From contig JABUQX010088349.1 in the NCBI GenBank assembly GCA_015478945.1, forward strand, positions 1 through 45,800: a DNA stretch of 45,800 bases, in the 5' to 3' direction. This document shows positions 12,537 to 24,760 of this stretch, piece by piece (the first letter of the stretch is position 1; each line of letters starts with the position of its first letter). Source of the stretch: Trachelipus rathkii (taxonomy: Eukaryota; Arthropoda; Malacostraca; Isopoda; Trachelipodidae). A program made the position numbers and the translations under genes. The notes beneath the pieces were generated by a model. That model saw nothing but the letters and a program-made list of their open reading frames with translations. It searched no databases and had not been told where the DNA came from.

Positions 12537-12611
12537 ATAAGAGTAAGGTTTACCTTTATCTCCCTTCCCATCAGGTACGTCAACATCATTGTTCGAATTT
12601 TCTAGTAATTA
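12386..12611 (+). repeat. RT-tail repeat, copy A
   Basis: This part of the RT pseudogene, plus about 75 bp past its last recognisable block, recurs at 13,069-13,313. Shared words include GTTTACCTTTATCTCCC, ATTGTTCGAAT and TAGTAATTA in the same order. Both copies stop at the same point and pass into AT array. The trailing 75 bp do not look like RT. Confidence 0.8.
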
Positions 12612-12612
12612 T

Positions 12613-13068
12613 ATGCGCTTATATATAATACTATATATATATACTATTATTACTAAAATATTTATTATAATTATATTTTTATATTATTTTAATATTTAAT
12701 AATATATATATCTAAGAGTATATTATTTATATAATTTAGAATATATAATATAGTATATATTTTATATTTTATAATATTATATTTATTATATATATATACT
12801 TATATATTATATATATATATTAGTATATTTATATATATATATTATAGTAATATATGTATATATATATATATTATATATATATAATATATATAGTATTATT
12901 TATATAAGATACTAATATATATATATATATATTTTATTTATATTATTATATTTATTATTATATATATGTATTATTAGTAATTGTTATTATATAAATTATA
13001 TATAATATTTGTATTATTTATTTTATTATCATATTATATTTATTATATATTATTTTTATATTATATTT
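12613..13068. repeat. AT array between the two RT-tail copies
   Basis: About 455 bp of almost pure A/T mosaic separate the two copies. An open frame starting inside it (12,981-13,178) is partly array and partly the second RT-tail copy, so it is not a gene. Confidence 0.92.
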
Positions 13069-13313
13069 TGGAAATGAGTTTGGGGGTTGCTCTTTTTTGC
13101 CTTATTTTATTATGGCGGACTTTAATTTTTCTTTTGCTTCTGTGTGAATCTAAAGGAGGGTTTGAGGTGATTGGTTAGCAGGTCTTTTGTGGTAGGGGGT
13201 GTAATAAAGGCAGGGTTTGAAAATGTAGATATGAGTAAAGGTTTACCTTTATCTCCCCTTCCTCCAATCAGGTCGGTCAAGGTGCATTGTTCGAATATTT
13301 TCTTTAGTAATTA
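13069..13313 (+). pseudogene. RT-tail repeat, copy B (partial RT pseudogene)
   Basis: This aligns base by base with 12,386-12,611, with many substitutions and small indels. CESKGGFEVIG is followed by a stop, then a shifted frame gives a CNKGR segment where copy A reads CKRKG. It then has the same GTTTACCTTTATCTCCCC, ATTGTTCGAAT and TAGTAATTA. The upstream RT blocks found before copy A are absent, so this is a duplicated fragment and not a second whole element. Copy B is slightly longer, mainly from homopolymer and single-base insertions. Confidence 0.75.
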
Positions 13314-14560
13314 ATAGTTTATATTATAATTTATTTTTATATATGAATTTAATTATATTATATATATTGATATTATAATATCTTTTATTATTAAATAAAT
13401 CACTATTATTATATATATAGTATATAATAGTATATTATATATTATAATTTAATTAAATAATATATTTTATATATTATCTATATATTATATATATGAAGTA
13501 CAATATAGTATTTATATCTAATAATATTAAACTATATATGAATATTATATACAATTATTTTAAGTATCATGAAGTATTATTTTTTAATTTATATTTATTA
13601 TTATATTTATATTATCATAATTATTTATTGTTATTAAAAATAATATTATAATATATTATTAGATACTATATAATAAAATTATGTATATATATAATCATTA
13701 TTATAATAATATAGTCTAATAAATAATATTTATGAATTGAGTTATATATATATAATATTTATATTATATATTATATATTATATATATTTATATATATATA
13801 TATATTATAATTTAGTATATATACATATATTATTATATATTATACTATTATATATATATACATATATATAAAATATTTCTATATATTATATTATTATTCT
13901 TAAATTATATACGAATTTATTTATTTATACATTAATTTATTTTGTATAAGAATAAGCTTATATATTTATATATTTATATAAAAATATAATTAATATATAT
14001 ATTATATATATATTTATTTATACTCTATATTACTATATTATATTATTATATATATATATTATATATTAGATTTATTATATATAATATATAATACAGATAC
14101 ATTATATTTATTATATATAATATATACTATATTTACACTATATGTTTAATTAATTATATTAAAATATTAATATATAATAAGTATTATTATATCATATTAT
14201 ATTATTACTAGTATATTATATATATATATATATTATAGTATATATAATATGTAATATTAAAGTATTATATATATTATATATTTATATATATTATTCTCAT
14301 CACATAAACGTAATATTTTGATAGTAGTACCCTCTTAAAATAAATATATTACTTATTATGTATCCTTTCTCTCACAAATTTTATTATTATTTTAACTATA
14401 TATTATTTATATATAAATTAAATATTATAAATCTTTTTATTTATAACTTTAATTACCTATACTATTATCATTATATCTTATACTACTCACACACACGTTA
14501 TATTTAAATTACTTATATTATATTATATTTATATATATACTGATTTAATTAATTTAATAT
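13314..14560. repeat. Large mosaic AT array
   Basis: More than 1 kb of TA, TTA and TATT mixtures lie here, with a less regular T/C-rich part from about 14,295 to 14,560. No coding is seen. Confidence 0.88.
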
Positions 14561-15010
14561 ATTTCTTATGTTTAATATGTTTCAATTATTCAATATAATT
14601 ACTCGTATATATTATATATTATCTTTCCAAACTGGCTTACTCTTTCACTTTCATTCCATTTTTAATTTATTAATTATCATTTATGGTTTTTTTATTATTT
14701 TCCTTTTTAGTAAAATTTTTTCTTTTATCAAATTCCACTCATGTTCAGCCTTGGAGATTTGTTTTGTCGATGATTTGGGGGTGTTGTACATAGTATGGTC
14801 ATTCATCACTGTATCTTAGTTTTAGTTTGTTTCATTTTACCTTTATGTTAATGTGATAGAAATGATTTGTTAGTTACCTTGAAGAATGGTAATACGAGTG
14901 AAGCTAAAATACTAGCTTCGATAATTCAACCTCTTTTTATGGGCATGCGATATACGTTCCTAGGTCCTTCTATTTGTTTCTAAGATAAGGTTCCCGTAAG
15001 AGCAAGACTA
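14561..15010. other. T-rich to ordinary DNA, no gene recognised
   Basis: An 83-codon open stretch (14,568-14,819) begins with Phe/Ile/Leu-rich residues. Its end (CFVDDLGVLY) recalls the (Y/F)xDD motif of reverse transcriptases, but no neighbouring RT block supports this, so I do not call it. The sequence at 14,880-15,010 has ordinary composition and no frame. Confidence 0.4.
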
Positions 15011-15800
15011 TACATATAATATATATAATTGTATATTATATATTATACTCTTTTTATATAAATATAAAATATATATATTTATTATACATTATATATATTA
15101 TTAGTATTATATATATATTTTATTAAATTATTATATTCTTATTTTTATTATATTTATATATATATAAAGTTATATTATTTATTGATGTTATATATATAAT
15201 ATATATAATAATTATATATTTATATATATTTATATATTCTTTATATTTAATTATCTAATATTATTATTTGTTAGTGATAATTAATTTTTAAAAATATAAT
15301 ACCATATTTATATTGTTGTTATATTATTATTATCGATTATATTTTTATTAATTTTTATTAATTATTTTATAATTTAGTTAATTTTTATTTATTATTTATT
15401 ATTATTTATTATTATTTATTATAAGTATTATTATAATATTAACTCTTATATTTATTAATATTATTTTATTTATATTATAATTATTAATATTATTATTACC
15501 TAATATTATAATAAATTATATTAATATATTTATATTTGTTATTATTTTTCGAGTATTATTTATATATTTATTTCCTTTACTTTAATATTATATATAAGGT
15601 ATATATATTTATAATATCTATTATATATTATTATATTATTATATATTCTTTATCATATTAGAATATTAAAGTATATTCTTAAATTAATTTAATTAAATAT
15701 TTTTATTTGAAATAAAAAGTTTTAGTTATAATATTTGTTATTTATTTATAAAGAAATCGTAAATAAATATTGTATACTATATATATATATATATTATATG
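15011..15800. repeat. AT array and T/A-rich degenerate repeat
   Basis: TA and TTA runs are followed by TTATT-type repeats (for example 15,385-15,425), then further TA runs. There are no genes. Confidence 0.88.
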
Positions 15801-16190
15801 AAAGAAATTATTTCAGTTTTTAGGGTTTTTTTAGATTAAATGGATGATTCAACTTAACAATTCATTAATCAGTCTTAACAAATCGATGGATGCAACTCCT
15901 GCAGGATTTTTGATGCAAGCAATATATTTAAGGTAATAAACTAATAAATTAAAAAATAAAATCTAGCATAATATAATAATAATAGCCATTGTAAACTCCA
16001 TTTCTATCTCTGCCCAGGTGTTTTTTGCTTCACCTTCGAGTATCCTGTACATTTAGAAACTAAATCGGAAAAATTAATGTCACTCTGAAAATAGAAATCT
16101 AAAAATAATAATTTTAAAAGCTTTACAAATATGAATGAATCGCTGATCCTGTTCTATTGAATGAAAATTTAAATAATTGCAAAGAAGTAC
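15801..16190. other. AT-rich DNA, no gene seen
   Basis: The sequence is irregular with a small GC-normal patch at 15,885-15,925 and another near 16,010-16,070. No frame or motif is recognisable. Confidence 0.5.
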
Positions 16191-16560
16191 TTCATATATA
16201 CATACTGTATATATAACTTATTATATATATATATATATTTATATATATCATATATAATAATAATATATAAGTATATATATATATTATATAGTTATATATG
16301 TACGTATTTATATATATCGTTTTTACTATATATATATATTATTATAATAATTTTATAGTATATATATATATAACAATATATTATTATAATATTAGTTATT
16401 ATTATAATCTATTATAGCAATTATAGTATAATATATAGTATATTTTGCTACTAACTTATAATTTATTATATATAATATATATATTATAATTATTATATGT
16501 ATATATATTGTATATATAAACATATATATATTTATATGATATTATATATTATATATAGTT
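16191..16560. repeat. Mosaic AT array
   Basis: (TA)n and (TTA)n mixtures occupy this stretch with few G or C bases. Confidence 0.9.
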
Positions 16561-17035
16561 AAAAACAACTTTTTTAAACCGTTTTTAAATAAACGTGATT
16601 ATATATTTTTTGTTTTTATCTTTTGTTTTTCCTTTTTTAGCAATTAGTATATTATTTAGCTACTTTATTTCTTTTCTTTAATATTATTTAAAGCTAATTT
16701 ATTTAGGAAAAGGCTTTGAAATAGTTTTGTTTAGTATAATTGTACTGTATAAATAACTTGGTTAGTGATGCAGGCACAGCTTGGGGAAAATGAATTCTTA
16801 AATTTCTTTTAATTAAAAAGTTTATATTCAAATCTAGAGATTTAGCTAGTATTAATAATGATGACAATGTTTGGAAAAAATTATATGTTTGAATTTTTTC
16901 CCAACTCAACATTAACAATTAAAAAAATTATTGTTCATAACAAATTAACATTTCAAACCAATTCTAATACAGTAAAATAATAGAAAAAACTAATGTCAAG
17001 ACTTTTACTTAAGAAATATAAAAACGGTCATTTTC
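16561..17035. other. AT-rich DNA with a weak minus-strand open stretch
   Basis: The minus strand at 16,703-16,918 is open for 71 codons. The predicted residues include a moderately protein-like part (LRIHFPQAVPASLTKLFIQ), but I recognise no family, start context or neighbour. It is probably chance in AT-rich DNA. Confidence 0.3.
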
Positions 17036-17095
17036 ACACCCACACCTACACACACCTACAGACAAAGACCTACACACACCTAAACACACGGTGCA
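17036..17095 (+). repeat. ACACACCTA minisatellite-like tract
   Basis: The unit ACACACCTA and close variants (ACACCCACACCTA, ACACACCTACA, ACACACCTAAACACAC) recur about five times. The + strand has almost no G or T apart from the T of CTA. Confidence 0.7.
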
Positions 17096-17113
17096 GAGCA
17101 GTTTGGTTTTGGT

Positions 17114-17160
17114 GTATGACCTCCTGATGAGGTGCTAGTACATGACTTCCTGGTGGGGTT
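17114..17160 (+). repeat. Short tandem duplication
   Basis: ATGACCTCCTGATGAGGTG is followed 27 bases later by ATGACTTCCTGGTGGGGTT, an imperfect direct repeat of about 19 bases. Confidence 0.6.
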
Positions 17161-17344
17161 TAGAGCGATGCTGGTCAAAAACTAATTATATTCTTTAGCT
17201 GAAAAGCATTGGAAACTACTTAACATCCACCAACAGAGAAGGTGAGCAAAAAGTCTTTTCAATTTAAGTGGCCACATTCACTAATACATAATGTATAAAG
17301 TTTCCAAATAAATTATTAATTTCATACTTCAGCAATTTCATTTA

Positions 17345-17358
17345 AAATGACGTCATTT
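17345..17358. other. Perfect palindrome containing TGACGTCA
   Basis: AAATGACGTCATTT is a perfect 14-bp palindrome whose core is the consensus cAMP-response element bound by CREB/ATF bZIP proteins. No promoter or gene is evident next to it, so a regulatory role is unsupported. Confidence 0.35.
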
Positions 17359-18560
17359 AAGAAATTAGAATTAAACTCAAAACTAATAAACTAATGAACT
17401 CCAAAACCCCCATTTTTCACGTACAATTTGTGAATCTCAACTTTTCACAATTGTAAAAATAACACTGGATGACAAAATTTGACTTTTTGTCTGTTAAATG
17501 AGTAAAATTGGGTGTTTCTTATGGAGTTTTGTGCGCTGATTCCGATACTTTGAAATACCATTTGTTGTACGGACAGGGTTTTTTTGTAATTACGAAATTA
17601 AAATATTATATTGTTTATAAAATAATATGGGATTGTTCAATTATTCGTATAATTATTGTAAATTGGAGAGCGGATATCTTAGTAAGATTTTTAGAAAGAT
17701 TTTCGTACTCTGTAGTTTGCTTTGAGGAACATTGCTAAAAAGTGGTGGTTGATATAATTCTGCGCTTATTATATTAGGCGCACTTTAATAAAGGATTTAG
17801 CTGCTTCACGTCGGTTTAATATGGATTTAATTTTCAAACATTCGGTAATAACTCGGATAGTGCGAAGTAATTGACTGTGATTTTTCTTTTTCTTCGTTTA
17901 TGTGTTTGTTAGAACATTTTTGAGAAAGATTTATTGTAATAATTATGTGTAAAGGCGAATAACTTTTATTGGTACTAAACTCATTTTAGAAAATATGCGT
18001 AGGAAGTTGTTTTGGGAAAGTTGTATCCGTTATGTTGCAGATATTAGGCAAGGATCATTTCTGTGTAGCATACTATTATTAAAATCTCAATAATAGGGAA
18101 TAGAGATGTTACTACAAGTTAATACAGAGATTTTGTGATTGGTTTTCGTTTATTTTGATGAGAAGATATGATTCCTCTGATGGAACATTAATCTTATTCT
18201 ACTGAAGCCAATTTTCAAATGACTCCAAGTACATATGTTTACATGATTACATGTTTGGTGACACTTCGTGCAGTGATGATGTCACTATGAATACACAGTA
18301 AATAACAACAGAATAAAGATAATATGCTGAATGAGTATTATTTAAAATAATATAATAAGGCATTATATTACGTATGTTACTACTATAGTATAAAGTAGTA
18401 GAGGTAATCAGCAATCCGGAGTTAGTAAATTATAGTACTTAAGTAGTGATTTATATAATTGAGGACGAAGTGACTTATACGTATTTTAAATTAGTTTTAG
18501 TATGGTTAATAATATATTTATATGATTATACTGGTACGTATTTATTATAAGATTACTACA
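17359..18560. other. AT-rich to ordinary DNA, no gene recognised
   Basis: A 76-codon open stretch lies at 17,508-17,738 and resembles no family I know. The rest has near-normal composition for this window and all frames are short. No RNA gene was seen. Confidence 0.45.
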
Positions 18561-19070
18561 ATTATTATAATATATACTATATATTATATACTATAATACA
18601 TATACATTAATTTAATACTACATTAGGTACGTGATCTTAGTATTGCTTAGTTAAACGTATCATTAATATGATCGGATATACGTCACAAGAGAATTTATAT
18701 TATCACAAGTGTTGGTGGTGGTGATGGTTATTATGGTGCATTACACATACTATGTGTTGGGTATATATAGTAGCCCCACCACACACACACACACACACAC
18801 TATAGTATATATATACTATAAAATACACACATACATTTATGCACACATTTATTCTAAAACATAACTATTATTATAATTATACTATATATATATATATAAT
18901 ATATTATATATATAATATATATTATATATATATACTACTACAATCACACTACAACAACCACTTACATTCCAACCTAAACACCAAATTCACAATGGAGAGT
19001 GAGGTCGATGGATGATGATTATTATTATTATATTATATATATATATATAAACACACACACACACGCACGA
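18561..19070. repeat. Compound AT and CA microsatellites
   Basis: TA runs (18,565-18,600, 18,882-18,935 and 19,020-19,048) alternate with CA repeats at 18,779-18,800 (11 units) and 19,050-19,064. Just upstream, 18,706-18,725 is GTG/GGT-rich, so it is loosely complementary to the CA run and could pair with it. Confidence 0.85.
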
Positions 19071-20410
19071 TATAATTACAAATATCATTACATATTATAT
19101 AATTAAATTAGTTGAATATGTTTTTATTTTATAATTAATAAAACGTTGAAATTTATACATAAATAAATCCGGGTTTTTAATGCTAATTTACGAGTATATT
19201 CCAAATTTTTTCATATACTATACATACAACATATCAAAATAGTTCATAAGCAAGTAACAACACATCTACTATATATTAATTAAGAATAAAAATTATAACT
19301 ATTTATACATAATATAAATAAATTAAGCATATATATATAAGTTATATATATATATATTAATATAATATTAATATTAATGTATGATATATTTAATTAATAT
19401 ATATATATATTTAATATATATATATTAAATATTAATATATATATATTGATATTATTATTAATATATAATATATATATAACATATATTCTATATTTTAATA
19501 TTATTAAAATCAATTATATCCAATTTTATTTATTCTATTTTTATATAAAAATAAGATATTTTACCTACTGATATTTAAACATAATTAGTTACTTTGGTAA
19601 ACAATTAATAAAATCCATTAAAAATTATCAAATTTTATTATATTATAATTCATAATTATCAATTATGTTGCAAACTATTTTAAGTATTTAAATAATTTAT
19701 TCATAACATAAAAAATTCTATAAATTAATTAAAGTAGTTGAAATTAATTATTATTATATTGAAAGTTAATTTAATTATTTTTAAATACTGAACAATTCAT
19801 CAAATTCATAAAAAGAATAAAGATATAACTATTATATAATCATATCATAAATTAGATAATTAATATCACTTAATAATTGATAATTAAATTTTCTCGTTTG
19901 ACGGTTACTAAAAAAACTGAAAATAAAGAAAGTAATATGTGCCAGAATAAATTAAAAAAATTAGCACTTGGTTATATATACCAAAAAATACTTTTTTATT
20001 AAATATTATTAAACCTTGAAGTTATAAATACTGAAGCAATACTTAATAGTATGATAAAGTAAAGATGAAAACCTTATTGAAATACTAAAGCCTCTTTTTT
20101 CTCCTATTAGTAAGAAATAAGAAAATAATCTTAAACTAACAGTGCAAAGCACATATAGAAATATTAATACCTTTAATTAAAAACTACTTAATTCTCGTTC
20201 CATTATTTATATGGGATTTTTTTTATTGTATTCTAAAAAATATTAGCTAAAAGTAATGTCTGACTATAATATATAATTTTATTAGAAGTGATGGTTAATC
20301 CATAACGAAGAATTCTACCATTGACAACTAGACAAAAAACAACAAAGCCTTCAAACTAAGGTACTGTTATTTTTAAAGTCATACATAACTATGCAAAAAG
20401 AAAAAAAAGT
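19071..20410. other. AT-rich DNA with a TA array, no gene
   Basis: A mosaic AT array lies at about 19,320-19,500. The remainder is A/T-rich with stops in every frame and no recognisable motif. Confidence 0.6.
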
Positions 20411-20417
20411 AACAAGA

Positions 20418-20472
20418 CTGATTTTTAAAAGTTTTAAGAGTTACTTCTGATTTTAAAACAACTTTAAGGGTT
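20418..20472 (+). repeat. Direct repeat of about 25 bp
   Basis: CTGATTTTTAAAAGTTTTAA and following GAGTT recur about 30 bases later as CTGATTTTAAAACAACTTTA and following AGGGTT. The duplication is imperfect and of unknown origin. Confidence 0.5.
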
Positions 20473-20554
20473 CCTTTAATTGAAATAATGATCCAGCAGA
20501 ATCGAGCAAAATAAAACATATTAAACTAAATTGTCCTTTCAATTATAAATTCAT

Positions 20555-20775
20555 AAGCTTTTGATAGTACTCGCATTAAAATGGTAACTCGCTCATATAT
20601 TCTGCCATTGTTACAATGACATTATAAGTTAATGTCATTGTAAGAATGTCATTGTTGATAGTACCGCATTAAAATGGTAATGTCATTGTTACAATGACCT
20701 TAGTTATCTTTATGGCAATTTTGACAGTGATATTATTTAACTTATAATGTACTCAAAATGCGAGATATAAAAAAA
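20555..20775. repeat. Small palindrome-rich repeat, possibly a MITE
   Basis: The segment contains a direct repeat: TTGATAGTACTCGCATTAAA at 20,561 and TTGATAGTACCGCATTAAAA at 20,655, both continuing to ATGGTAA. It also has a perfect 14-bp inverted repeat, TTACAATGACATTA (20,611-20,624) and its complement (20,630-20,643), with a 5-base loop. Near-palindromes TCATTGTTACAATGA-type occur in each direct copy. The outer words TACTCGCATT (about 20,567) and AATGCGAGATA (about 20,758) are roughly inverted, as terminal repeats of a non-autonomous DNA transposon might be. Clear target-site duplications were not found. Confidence 0.55.
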
Positions 20776-21350
20776 CATTAATATAAATTACTCAAAAAAT
20801 CATCATTAATAAACTTATTCATGTGACCTAAATTTAGATTTATTCAAATTATTTAAGTTTATATATCGTTTAAAATGGTAATAATTGATGCAATATATAT
20901 AATATATACATCGTATTATGTTAATATGAATAGAGCATTCTGTATCAACGATAAAGTGGTAAGGGTTTTCATTAACAACGATAACAATATTTCTAAATTG
21001 TGTATAAAATTATTTAAAATATTATAACAGTTAAAAAAATAAAATTGAAAAAATAATATTTTTAAGTTTTTATCGCCATCTTTATTAGTTTAAAGGTTAT
21101 ATAAATTATGATTATTATAATAATTTGTGTTTGTGATATTTAAGGTTATTAAGTATATATTTAAAGGGTATTAGTTATGATTTTAAAATATTACAAGTAT
21201 TTACCAATAAAATTAACATTGTATTTTGGTGAGTATTATCCTAGAATAAAATAAAAAAAAAAAAAATAGATTTTAACTATTATAATTTTAATTGGTAATT
21301 TTTATTTTTTAATTAAATATCATTATTAAAATGTTATTGATATAACATAT
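20776..21350. other. AT-rich DNA, no gene seen
   Basis: A-rich and T-rich irregular sequence with a poly-A run near 21,252-21,265. No frame is sustained. Confidence 0.55.
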
Positions 21351-21612
21351 ATATTAAAGTTAATATAAATATATTAATATATATATATTATATTATTATA
21401 ATTAATACTTATATATATATATACTTAATAATATATAATATATTATAATAATATATTAAGTATATTATATATATATTAATATTTATAATTATATATATAT
21501 ATAATATATATATTTATTAATATTTAATAATACTATATATATATATAATATATAATATATTATAATATAATATTATAATAATTATTTATATATATATTAA
21601 TATAATAATATA
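21351..21612. repeat. Mosaic AT array
   Basis: TA, TTA and ATT mixtures with almost no G or C. Confidence 0.9.
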
Positions 21613-22380
21613 CACTTTTCACATAAATTTTTAGTTTGTTTATAAAGTTTAATATAATATCTAAATTTTTTCATGGTACCTATAGCCTGGCTATAGCACC
21701 TATACTTGGCGGGTTAGTTTAAACTCCCATTGCGGAAGATAATTGATATAAAAGTTTCCTTCCTGAGAAATAACTTTTTTACTAGTAAAAGTATGGATTT
21801 GAGGTAGCAATTTTCTGCTGGAATTTGAGAAACACTTGAAGGATAGAAATGAAATGAGAGATGTCAACTTCGTTTTTCTAATTTTAGAGAGGGTATATTA
21901 ATACAACACACGACAGAAAACACCATCAAATACCCAGTGTAATAATGTAATTCGGCAGAATATCACTTGAACAGAGTAACGGCACAACACTGCTGGACGA
22001 AATGGTATAAACGTGATAAGATTCACATCTTACTTGGCAGCAGTTATATATAGTAATCAATTAAAATTTGGTTTTGCAACTCTTGTCGATCCTATGTTGT
22101 TTTCTGTATAATCGTTAGAGTACGAAACAATACATATAATATATAATATAAACTAGGATAGTAATGAAAAGGGAACTTAGCCTTTGTGCCACAAAGAAAG
22201 AAATTCTATATTCTCAAGGTATCCTATATCTACTTATTCAATTTACTCGCACTTTAAAATCACAGGAAAGTCTTAAAAAATATACGAGTGACGAACTTTA
22301 CTTGTGAGAGTCGCTTTCCTTGAATTTCGTTTGGGGACTAGCCCGAATATTTGATTGGCTTTCGACAAGTGTTGTTAAGA
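21613..22380. other. Ordinary-composition DNA, no gene recognised
   Basis: The region has more G and C than its flanks and includes CTATAGCCTGGCTATAG near 21,682. Frames are short. It directly precedes the transposase-like segment and might be its eroded upstream part, but I could not align it. Confidence 0.4.
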
Positions 22381-22387
22381 CAAGAAA

Positions 22388-22594
22388 TTGGAGTTCTTTG
22401 AGACCCCTCCTTACGTGGTAATAGATAATGCTGGTGTGCAAGTAATTATTATAACTAACACGAAACATCATTTAAAAGTAAATGGTGCACTAATTAATTA
22501 TATATACATAATTATTAAGTCCTTATATTTTATTAATAATAATAATCTATATATAATATCCTTATATATATATATATCAAAGCGATTGTCATAA
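22388..22594 (+). pseudogene. Weak DDE transposase-like fragment
   Basis: An open stretch begins MEFFETPPYVVIDNAGVQ and soon has TNTK. In the DDE_3 (Tc1/mariner and IS630-related) transposases of animals, the second catalytic Asp sits in a block of the form PPxSVIVxDNAxYHSVQ, followed by a TNT(R/K)K segment. The VVIDNA core, the VQ and the TNTK occur here in the right order, but the YHS residues are missing and no first or third catalytic block was found. After about 22,480 the frame enters AT repeat. Chance resemblance remains possible. Confidence 0.25.
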
Positions 22595-22729
22595 TATTTA
22601 TTATATACGACTTAATTCGAATACTTCTTAGTACTGAATACAATATAACATTTAGAGGTATTACTTTTATAATGATTTAGTATATATTATAGTAGTGGAA
22701 TGTATATAACTTTTCGGGAGGCTCTCAAT

Positions 22730-22865
22730 AATATTAGGTTTCTATATTGTGTATTAATTAGATATCAGGTCTGGATATACTTTAGGTTATATCTTATAGG
22801 TTAGGTATGTTAGTTATGGATTAGGTTTATAGGATATTTAATAGGTTATTGGATATTGGTTGATG
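22730..22865 (+). repeat. TTAGG/TAGGTT-rich tract
   Basis: TTAGG occurs four times, with several further TAGGTT and ATAGG words, in about 130 bp. The arthropod telomere repeat is TTAGG, but the spacing here is irregular with no tandem array. A degenerate G/T-rich simple repeat is as likely as an interstitial telomeric remnant. Confidence 0.35.
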
Positions 22866-24400
22866 TGTTGAATTATTATCTATTTGTAGTAAATCATACC
22901 TTTTAAAAAGATCATTAATTATCCTTGTACATTTTCGGTTGATCTTAATTTATTAATTATAGCATATTAGGAGATAGATTATATCTGATCTTTGTCGTAT
23001 ATATTGTTGAATATCATTTTATTTTTTAGAAGATATAATGAAATTTTTTAATTTTAAATCTAAAATAAACTTCGAACAAATTTTTAATATTACATAAAAT
23101 ATATTTAACTTTTTTGATTTTATATTCATAATTTTCATTAATTAATTTTATATTTATTATTTATTTATTTAAGTTCACTTAGCTACAACATTTACAACCA
23201 TCAGACACTTGTAATTCAAATTTTTTTATTTTTTTCTATTATTTTTATATTTTATTATTTTATATTAAAAAAGTCAACACCTTATTCTACCGGGTTATGA
23301 CGCCCTATTCTAGGAGGTTGGAACTTTTCTCAGGTCATTAAACAATTAAAATTCTATGCAATTAGAATCCGGACTTAATAAGAAGGATAAATAACACCCG
23401 GGTCCTTGTTACATATTTAAGTTATTAATGATCTTAATCTTGGTCGTATTACTATAATAATTATAATCAGCATTAGAGATAATTAGGAACTGAAAGAAAC
23501 GATTTTGGTTAAAACTTAATTGACTTGTCGTTTAATATTTAATTGTAACATATTGAGAACGTTCTTTTATATCTCACTAATTTATTATCCTTTTTTAATA
23601 TGCAGAGAAAAATAATAGGTCTTTAGTGACTTTCTATTTTATATTTTAGTCAAAGATCGAATTTAAATTTCTCTGAAATATGAATTTTTAGTTACTTAGT
23701 AATATATATGTTCTAAATATAACATTTTATCTTAAAACTAACTAGGTACGAAACCCCATACATTATATTATTAAAAACTTATATATTAATAATATTAAAA
23801 TAGATTAAATATAAATATAAATACATTAAAATTTTTTGAAAAGAAAGGTAGAATTATTTATATTATGTAGCTTTAATCAAAAATTTAAAAGGAAAAGTAA
23901 ATAAATTTTTTTTTCGCAAAAACTTCTATTAAATATATTAATATATTCACTAATACTTATATTTTCAGTTAGGGGAACGAGGTTAACTTAAAATTTAATT
24001 AATTAGATACTATTATCAATATTAAACTGAATTACTATGCCGTGTAAACTCGTTTATGGGTGGCTAGCGCTAATATCCTAAATAATTATTACTTAATACA
24101 GGACGACGTCTCGAAATATCCTAATACAATTTGTAAATGTCAACATTAATCCAAAACTTATACCACCTAGTTTGCGTATAATACAAAAAAAATGGAATTT
24201 TACCATTTACCTTAAGTTCTAGTATTCAGTTTCAATTTTATTCACCTTCTCTTTAATTAAATTTAACTAATTCAGTAAATATTAATATATTTTATTCTCT
24301 TCACACCCGTTATGGTTCACCACACCATACTATATCTTGTAATCCTTTATGCGCAATTATTAACAAAGACCTCTTCCATTACTTCATATTACCACTAATA
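22866..24400. other. AT-rich DNA, no gene seen
   Basis: Irregular AT-rich sequence with ordinary patches near 23,280-23,410 and 24,035-24,115. No frame, RNA fold or element was recognised. Confidence 0.5.
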
Positions 24401-24760
24401 CCTGCTTCAATCTTCCATAGTAAACACTACTCTAACTCACACAGCCTCTTCACCAATAAACTCCGATCTCCCTAATCCTCTCAAAAACCTTAATTTCAGC
24501 ATTTACTTTCACATTTTCAGTCCCGACATTCCCGCGCTACTACCGCAGGTCAGCTCCTTCCTCTTCATTCACCCTCCTTCTTGCTCCCCTTTCCTCTCTT
24601 CCTCCCTCCCTCCAAACTCTCCTTACACCTTCTGTTTTCTGCCATTCTCAAACTAACTCCATATCATTAAAAATTTCCCTTTCTCCGCTCTTCCGCACAA
24701 AAACCCATTCCTTCAATACATCTCTCCAACAAACCCTATTCCTAATCTCTCTCTCCCTCT
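24401..24760 (+). repeat. C/T-rich tract, poor in G
   Basis: The + strand is dominated by C, T and A (CCTTCC, CTCTCC and TCCCTCC units) with very little G. It reads as decayed pyrimidine repeat. Splice-acceptor-like words are common here simply because of the composition. Confidence 0.6.

Noticed and set aside
14568..14819. CFVDDLGVLY as an RT catalytic motif
   Set aside because: No other RT block is present in any frame around it; short DD-containing words arise by chance.
17345..17358. A functional cAMP-response promoter at the TGACGTCA palindrome
   Set aside because: No gene start, TATA box at proper distance or second element is evident; one 8-bp site is expected by chance at appreciable frequency.
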